Of a stretch of 62,302 bases of DNA, positions 59,220 through 62,302 are shown in pieces. Every line of letters starts with the position of its first letter. Position 1 is the first letter of the stretch. The translations under genes were made by a program, and so were the position numbers. Origin of the DNA: an uncultured Oscillospiraceae bacterium (GTDB lineage: Bacteria; Bacillota; Clostridia; Oscillospirales; Ruminococcaceae). Where the stretch lies: assembly GCA_934446565.1 (NCBI GenBank), contig CAKSEO010000011.1, positions 1 through 62,302 of the forward strand, in the 5' to 3' direction. The notes under the pieces are model-generated. The model was not told where the DNA came from. It ran no database searches and saw only the letters and a list, made by a program, of their open reading frames with translations.

Positions 59220-61049
59220 ATGAACACACTATTGACTTTATTGTCCGAGGCGGGAACGGTTTTCACCCCGGATCAGAACGCAGCTATCCAGGCTGTCGTT
59301 GACGAAACGATGTACAGCGGCAGCGACGTAAACGGCATATGGTACCTTATCGGTGCCGCATGGGTATTCTTCATGCAGTGCGGTTTCGCGATGGTCGAGA
59401 CCGGTATGACCCGTTCTAAGAACGCCGGCAACATCATCATGAAGAACCTCATGGATTTCTGTATCGGTACAGTCGTATTCATACTCCTCGGTTTCGGCCT
59501 CCTGCTCGGCGAGGACACCCTCTTTGGTCTGGTAGGTATCCCGAACCTTGACATCCTCGGCAGTTTCTCAGACTTCAACAGATGTGCTGAGTTCGTATTC
59601 AACCTTGTATTCTGCGCGACCGCAGCGACTATCGTTTCCGGCGCGATGGCAGAACGTACAAAGTTCCTCAGCTACTGCATCTACTCCGGTGTCATCAGCG
59701 CTATCGTTTACCCGATCGAGGCTCACTGGATCTGGGGCGGCGGCTGGCTCGCTCAGATGGGCTTCGTTGATTTCGCTGGTTCTACCTGTATCCATATGGT
59801 CGGCGGTCTGTGCGCCCTCATCGGTGCTAAGATGGTCGGTCCGCGTATCGGCAAGTTCGGCAAGGACGGCAAGCCTAACGCTATCCTCGGTCACTCCATG
59901 ACCCTTGGCGCTCTCGGTGTATTCATCCTCTGGTTCGGCTGGTACGGATTCAACGGCGCTGCCGCTTCCGATACCCACTACCTCGCAAATATCTTCCTTA
60001 CTACAACAGTAGCTCCCGCAGTGGCAACCTGCACAACAATGGTCTACACCTGGATAAGACACGGCAAGCCCGATGTTTCCATGTGCCTTAACGCTTCCCT
60101 CGCAGGTCTGGTAGCTATCACTGCTCCCTGCGCAGATACAGACTGTCTCGGCTCTGCTATCATCGGTCTGGTTTCCGGCTTCCTGGTTTGCTTCGGCGTT
60201 TGGCTCCTCGATTACAAGCTGCACATCGACGACCCGGTCGGCGCAGTTGCAGTACACTTCTTCAACGGTATCTGGGGCACCATCGCAGTTGGTCTTTTCT
60301 CTAACGGCAACGGTCAGAACGGCGGCGTAGCTGCTGTAAACGGCACCGGCGAGCATGCTGTAGGTCTGTTCTACGGCGGCGGCTTCGCACAGCTCGGCGT
60401 ACAGCTCCTCGGTATGGTTTCCGTACTTGCATGGACTGGCGTTACTATCACTCTTACATTCCTTATCATCAAGAAAACTATCGGTCTTAGAGTTTCCCGC
60501 CACGAGGAGATCGTTGGTCTGGACGCTACAGAGCACGGCCTGCCTTCTTCCTACGCAGACTTCGTTCCTGCAATGCACGTAGAGCTCTCCACCTCCGGCA
60601 AGGAGAAGGAAGTAGAGACCGTAAAGCTCGGCTCTGCGCCTGTTGAGGCTGCCGTTCCTGTTGCATACAAGAGCGCTAAGCCCTCTGACGGCACAAAGAT
60701 GAGCAAGGTCGTTATCCTGGCTAAGCAGGAGAAATTCGAGTCTCTCAAGCACGCGATGTCCGAGATCGGCGTAACTGGTATGACAGTCACTAACGTACTT
60801 GGCTGCGGCATGCAGAAGGGCGCTACCGAGTTCTACCGCGGCGTTAAGGTCGAGACTACGCTCCTGCCTAAGATCAAGGTCGAGATCGTTGTCTGCAAGG
60901 TTCCTGTCGAAACAGTCGTTGAAACTGCTAAGCAGGCTCTGTACACTGGTCACATCGGCGACGGTAAGATCTTCGTATACGACGTTGAGGACGTGGTTAA
61001 GGTACGTACAGGCGAGACTGGCTACGACGCGCTCCAGGACGTTGAGTAA
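59220..61049 (+). CDS. ammonium transporter fused to a PII domain
   Basis: 609 residues. Residues about 1-440 are an Amt channel with eleven membrane segments: AAWVFFMQCGFAMVETGMTR, the twin-His region (GHSMTLGALGVF and VAVHFFNGIWGT), and a Gly-rich core. After a linker of about 50 residues, a GlnB/GlnK-like PII domain covers about 494-605: KFESLKHAMSEIGVTGMTV, then GCGMQKGATEFYRGVK. The T-loop Tyr that is uridylylated in proteobacteria is Val here, so control is probably by 2-oxoglutarate and nucleotides only. The Amt-gating PII is thus tethered to its own channel. ANTAR-type leader upstream. The start is ATG; the ribosome site (AAAGGGGA) is 14 nt away. Confidence 0.92.
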   Translation: MNTLLTLLSEAGTVFTPDQNAAIQAVVDETMYSGSDVNGIWYLIGAAWVFFMQCGFAMVETGMTRSKNAGNIIMKNLMDFCIGTVVFILLGFGLLLGEDTLFGLVGIPNLDILGSFSDFNRCAEFVFNLVFCATAATIVSGAMAERTKFLSYCIYSGVISAIVYPIEAHWIWGGGWLAQMGFVDFAGSTCIHMVGGLCALIGAKMVGPRIGKFGKDGKPNAILGHSMTLGALGVFILWFGWYGFNGAAASDTHYLANIFLTTTVAPAVATCTTMVYTWIRHGKPDVSMCLNASLAGLVAITAPCADTDCLGSAIIGLVSGFLVCFGVWLLDYKLHIDDPVGAVAVHFFNGIWGTIAVGLFSNGNGQNGGVAAVNGTGEHAVGLFYGGGFAQLGVQLLGMVSVLAWTGVTITLTFLIIKKTIGLRVSRHEEIVGLDATEHGLPSSYADFVPAMHVELSTSGKEKEVETVKLGSAPVEAAVPVAYKSAKPSDGTKMSKVVILAKQEKFESLKHAMSEIGVTGMTVTNVLGCGMQKGATEFYRGVKVETTLLPKIKVEIVVCKVPVETVVETAKQALYTGHIGDGKIFVYDVEDVVKVRTGETGYDALQDVE

Positions 61050-61089
61050 TTAAGATTTCTTCATAACCTTCCTGAATAAACCGCATAGC

Positions 61090-61125
61090 GATACCCCCGA
61101 TTTCCGTCGGGGGTATCTGCATTTA
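61090..61125 (+). terminator. hairpin after amt
   Basis: GATACCCCCGA (61090-61100), 6-nt loop, TCGGGGGTATC (61107-61117): an 11-bp perfect stem, then TGCATTT. Strong stem, weak T tract. Confidence 0.75.
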
Positions 61126-61135
61126 AAAACACTGC

Positions 61136-61164
61136 TTGAAAAATCCTGTGGAATGGTATATAAT
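61136..61164 (+). promoter_or_regulatory. sigma-A promoter of birA
   Basis: TTGAAA (61136-61141), 17 nt, TATAAT (61159-61164), 32 nt before the ATG. No biotin operator-like palindrome is obvious. Confidence 0.85.
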
Positions 61165-61196
61165 ATGAATCAGCAGATAAAACAGGGGGAACAGAG

Positions 61197-62156
61197 ATGG
61201 CGATAAAAAACGAGATAGCCGCAATACTTGAGCAGTGCCGGGGGACAGCGGTATCCGGTCAGGAGCTTGCGGACCGTCTGGGAGTGAGCCGCGCGGCGGT
61301 ATGGAAAGCCGTAAAGCAGCTCCAGGAGGACGGCTACAGCATTTCAGCAGTAACCAACCGGGGGTACTGTCTGGAGGATATCAGCGATGTCCTGACCACT
61401 GAGGGGATACGGCTGCACCTGACGGAAAAATACCGTGAGATTCCCGTGGAGGTATTCCACAGTGTGAGCTCTACTAATACGGAAACCAAGGCGGCGGCTC
61501 TCCGGGGAGCGCCACATGGGACGCTTATTGCCGCCGACGAGCAGACCGCGGGGCGCGGACGATTCGGGAAGCCGTTCTATTCCCCGGCAAATACGGGGCT
61601 TTATATGAGCGTTCTGCTGAAGCCGCAGAAACCGCTCTCCGACTGCGTTGGGATAACTATTGCGGCGGCGTGCGCGATAACGGACAGCCTTGAAACCGTA
61701 TGCGGCATTCATGCGGGGATAAAATGGGTCAACGACATCTTTTTTTCCGGACGAAAGATATCCGGGATACTCACCGAGGCAATGAGCGATTTTGAAAGCG
61801 GCATGGTGGAATCCGTGGTAGTCGGTATCGGTGTTAATATCAGCACCGAAAATTTCCCGGAGGAGCTGTCCGGGATAGCTGGCTCAGTGGGCGTGTTTGT
61901 GGAACGCAACCGCCTTTGCGCGGACATTGCGTGCAGACTTCTGGACTACTCTGAAAACCCATCCTCTCCTGAACTGCTGGAAAAATACCGCAGCCGCTCG
62001 GTCGTGCTCGGGCATGAAATAACATTCTGGCAGAACAATGCTGAGCGTACCGGAAAAGCTCTTGAGATAGACGACAGCGGCAGACTTGTGATAGAAACAT
62101 CGTCTGGGATCGAGACGTTGCGTTCAGGTGAGATATCCATTTGTTCAGGGTTTTGA
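61197..62156 (+). CDS. birA: bifunctional biotin-protein ligase and biotin operon repressor
   Basis: 319 residues. An N-terminal helix-turn-helix (about 20-55, GQELADRLGVSRAAVWKAVK) shows the repressor form of BirA. The ligase core has the biotinyl-AMP loop GRGRFG (119-124), K176 in IKWVNDIFF, and a C-terminal SH3-like cap (RSVVLGHEI, then GRLVIETSSG). It activates biotin with ATP and attaches it to AccB K130. It may also repress biotin genes, none of which is in the window. Confidence 0.95.
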   Translation: MAIKNEIAAILEQCRGTAVSGQELADRLGVSRAAVWKAVKQLQEDGYSISAVTNRGYCLEDISDVLTTEGIRLHLTEKYREIPVEVFHSVSSTNTETKAAALRGAPHGTLIAADEQTAGRGRFGKPFYSPANTGLYMSVLLKPQKPLSDCVGITIAAACAITDSLETVCGIHAGIKWVNDIFFSGRKISGILTEAMSDFESGMVESVVVGIGVNISTENFPEELSGIAGSVGVFVERNRLCADIACRLLDYSENPSSPELLEKYRSRSVVLGHEITFWQNNAERTGKALEIDDSGRLVIETSSGIETLRSGEISICSGF

Positions 62157-62194
62157 GTTGGGAAAACTGTAATGTTGAATCATTTTTTATAAAA

Positions 62195-62242
62195 GCTGAG
62201 TGGCTGCACTGGTAACGTGCAGCCACTCAGCTTGTCGAAAAA
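62195..62242 (+). repeat. 15-bp hairpin with AGCTTGTCGAAAAA tail
   Basis: GCTGAGTGGCTGCAC (62195-62209), 7-nt loop, GTGCAGCCACTCAGC (62217-62231), then TTGTCGAAAAA. The stem sequence differs from that at 58354, but the order (GC-rich hairpin, AGCTTGTCGAAAAA, second hairpin, T tract) is the same. Confidence 0.65.
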
Positions 62243-62266
62243 GTCCAGCGAAAGCTGGGCTTTTTT
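62243..62266 (+). terminator. terminator of birA
   Basis: GTCCAGC, loop GAAA, GCTGGGC (one G-T pair), then TTTTTT. Confidence 0.9.
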
Positions 62267-62302
62267 ACGTAAATATGGTATAATAAAAAAGGGTGATAAA
62301 AA

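Overview
The window looks like chromosome of an anaerobic gut or rumen Firmicute of the Ruminococcus type (Oscillospiraceae). Supporting signs are a type I dockerin protein next to a small cohesin-like surface protein, sortase-type tails of the form SPDTG or NPGTG, several ECF sigma/anti-sigma pairs, CUT1 sugar permeases beside DUF5696 and Yip1 proteins, a Rex regulator, and a clostridial-type fab/acc cluster. I see no phage, transposase, plasmid, rRNA or CRISPR genes. The placement is inference from gene content, not from a database search.

Layout. 1-6.1 kb: a hairpin-rich array, then two ECF sigma/anti-sigma-like pairs, the second with a 1120-residue membrane protein. 6.4-12.9 kb: tRNA-Arg(CCT), then four secreted proteins: two paralogues with SPDTG tails, a 1063-residue dockerin protein, and a cohesin-like protein with an NPGTG tail. 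13.3-27.3 kb: one long ten-gene operon with two LolD-type ATPases (one fused to an AbrB-like domain), a giant solute-binding protein, two CUT1 permease pairs, and NHL/TPR, Yip1 and DUF5696 proteins. The matching MsmK/UgpC ATPase is separate, at 30.1 kb. 27.3-34.7 kb: RNase HI, a transglutaminase-like protein, DUF4830, three small membrane paralogues with a MoxR ATPase, and two hypotheticals. 34.8-39.5 kb (minus): a degenerate GGDEF/EAL protein and a third ECF sigma/anti-sigma pair. 39.6-44.2 kb (minus): amidohydrolase, aroK-aroE-fabD, and an orphan fumarase alpha subunit. 44.4-52.0 kb: fabH-fabG-fabF-accB-fabZ-accC-accD-accA, then acpP. 52.2-56.2 kb: aconitase, a 46-residue membrane protein, NADP-isocitrate dehydrogenase and Rex. 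56.3-62.2 kb: MerR regulator with a tandem PP2C membrane phosphatase, a small membrane protein, an ammonium transporter fused to PII, and BirA.

How it fits together. FabD, FabH, FabG, FabF, FabZ, the four acetyl-CoA carboxylase subunits and ACP form most of type II fatty acid synthesis; BirA biotinylates AccB; no enoyl-ACP reductase is present. Aconitase and isocitrate dehydrogenase make 2-oxoglutarate, which with ammonium from the Amt-PII protein feeds glutamate synthesis. The amt leader carries two hexaloop hairpins that fit ANTAR antitermination. The sugar operon most likely draws on the distant MsmK ATPase. The cohesin/dockerin pair suggests a very small cell-surface assembly.
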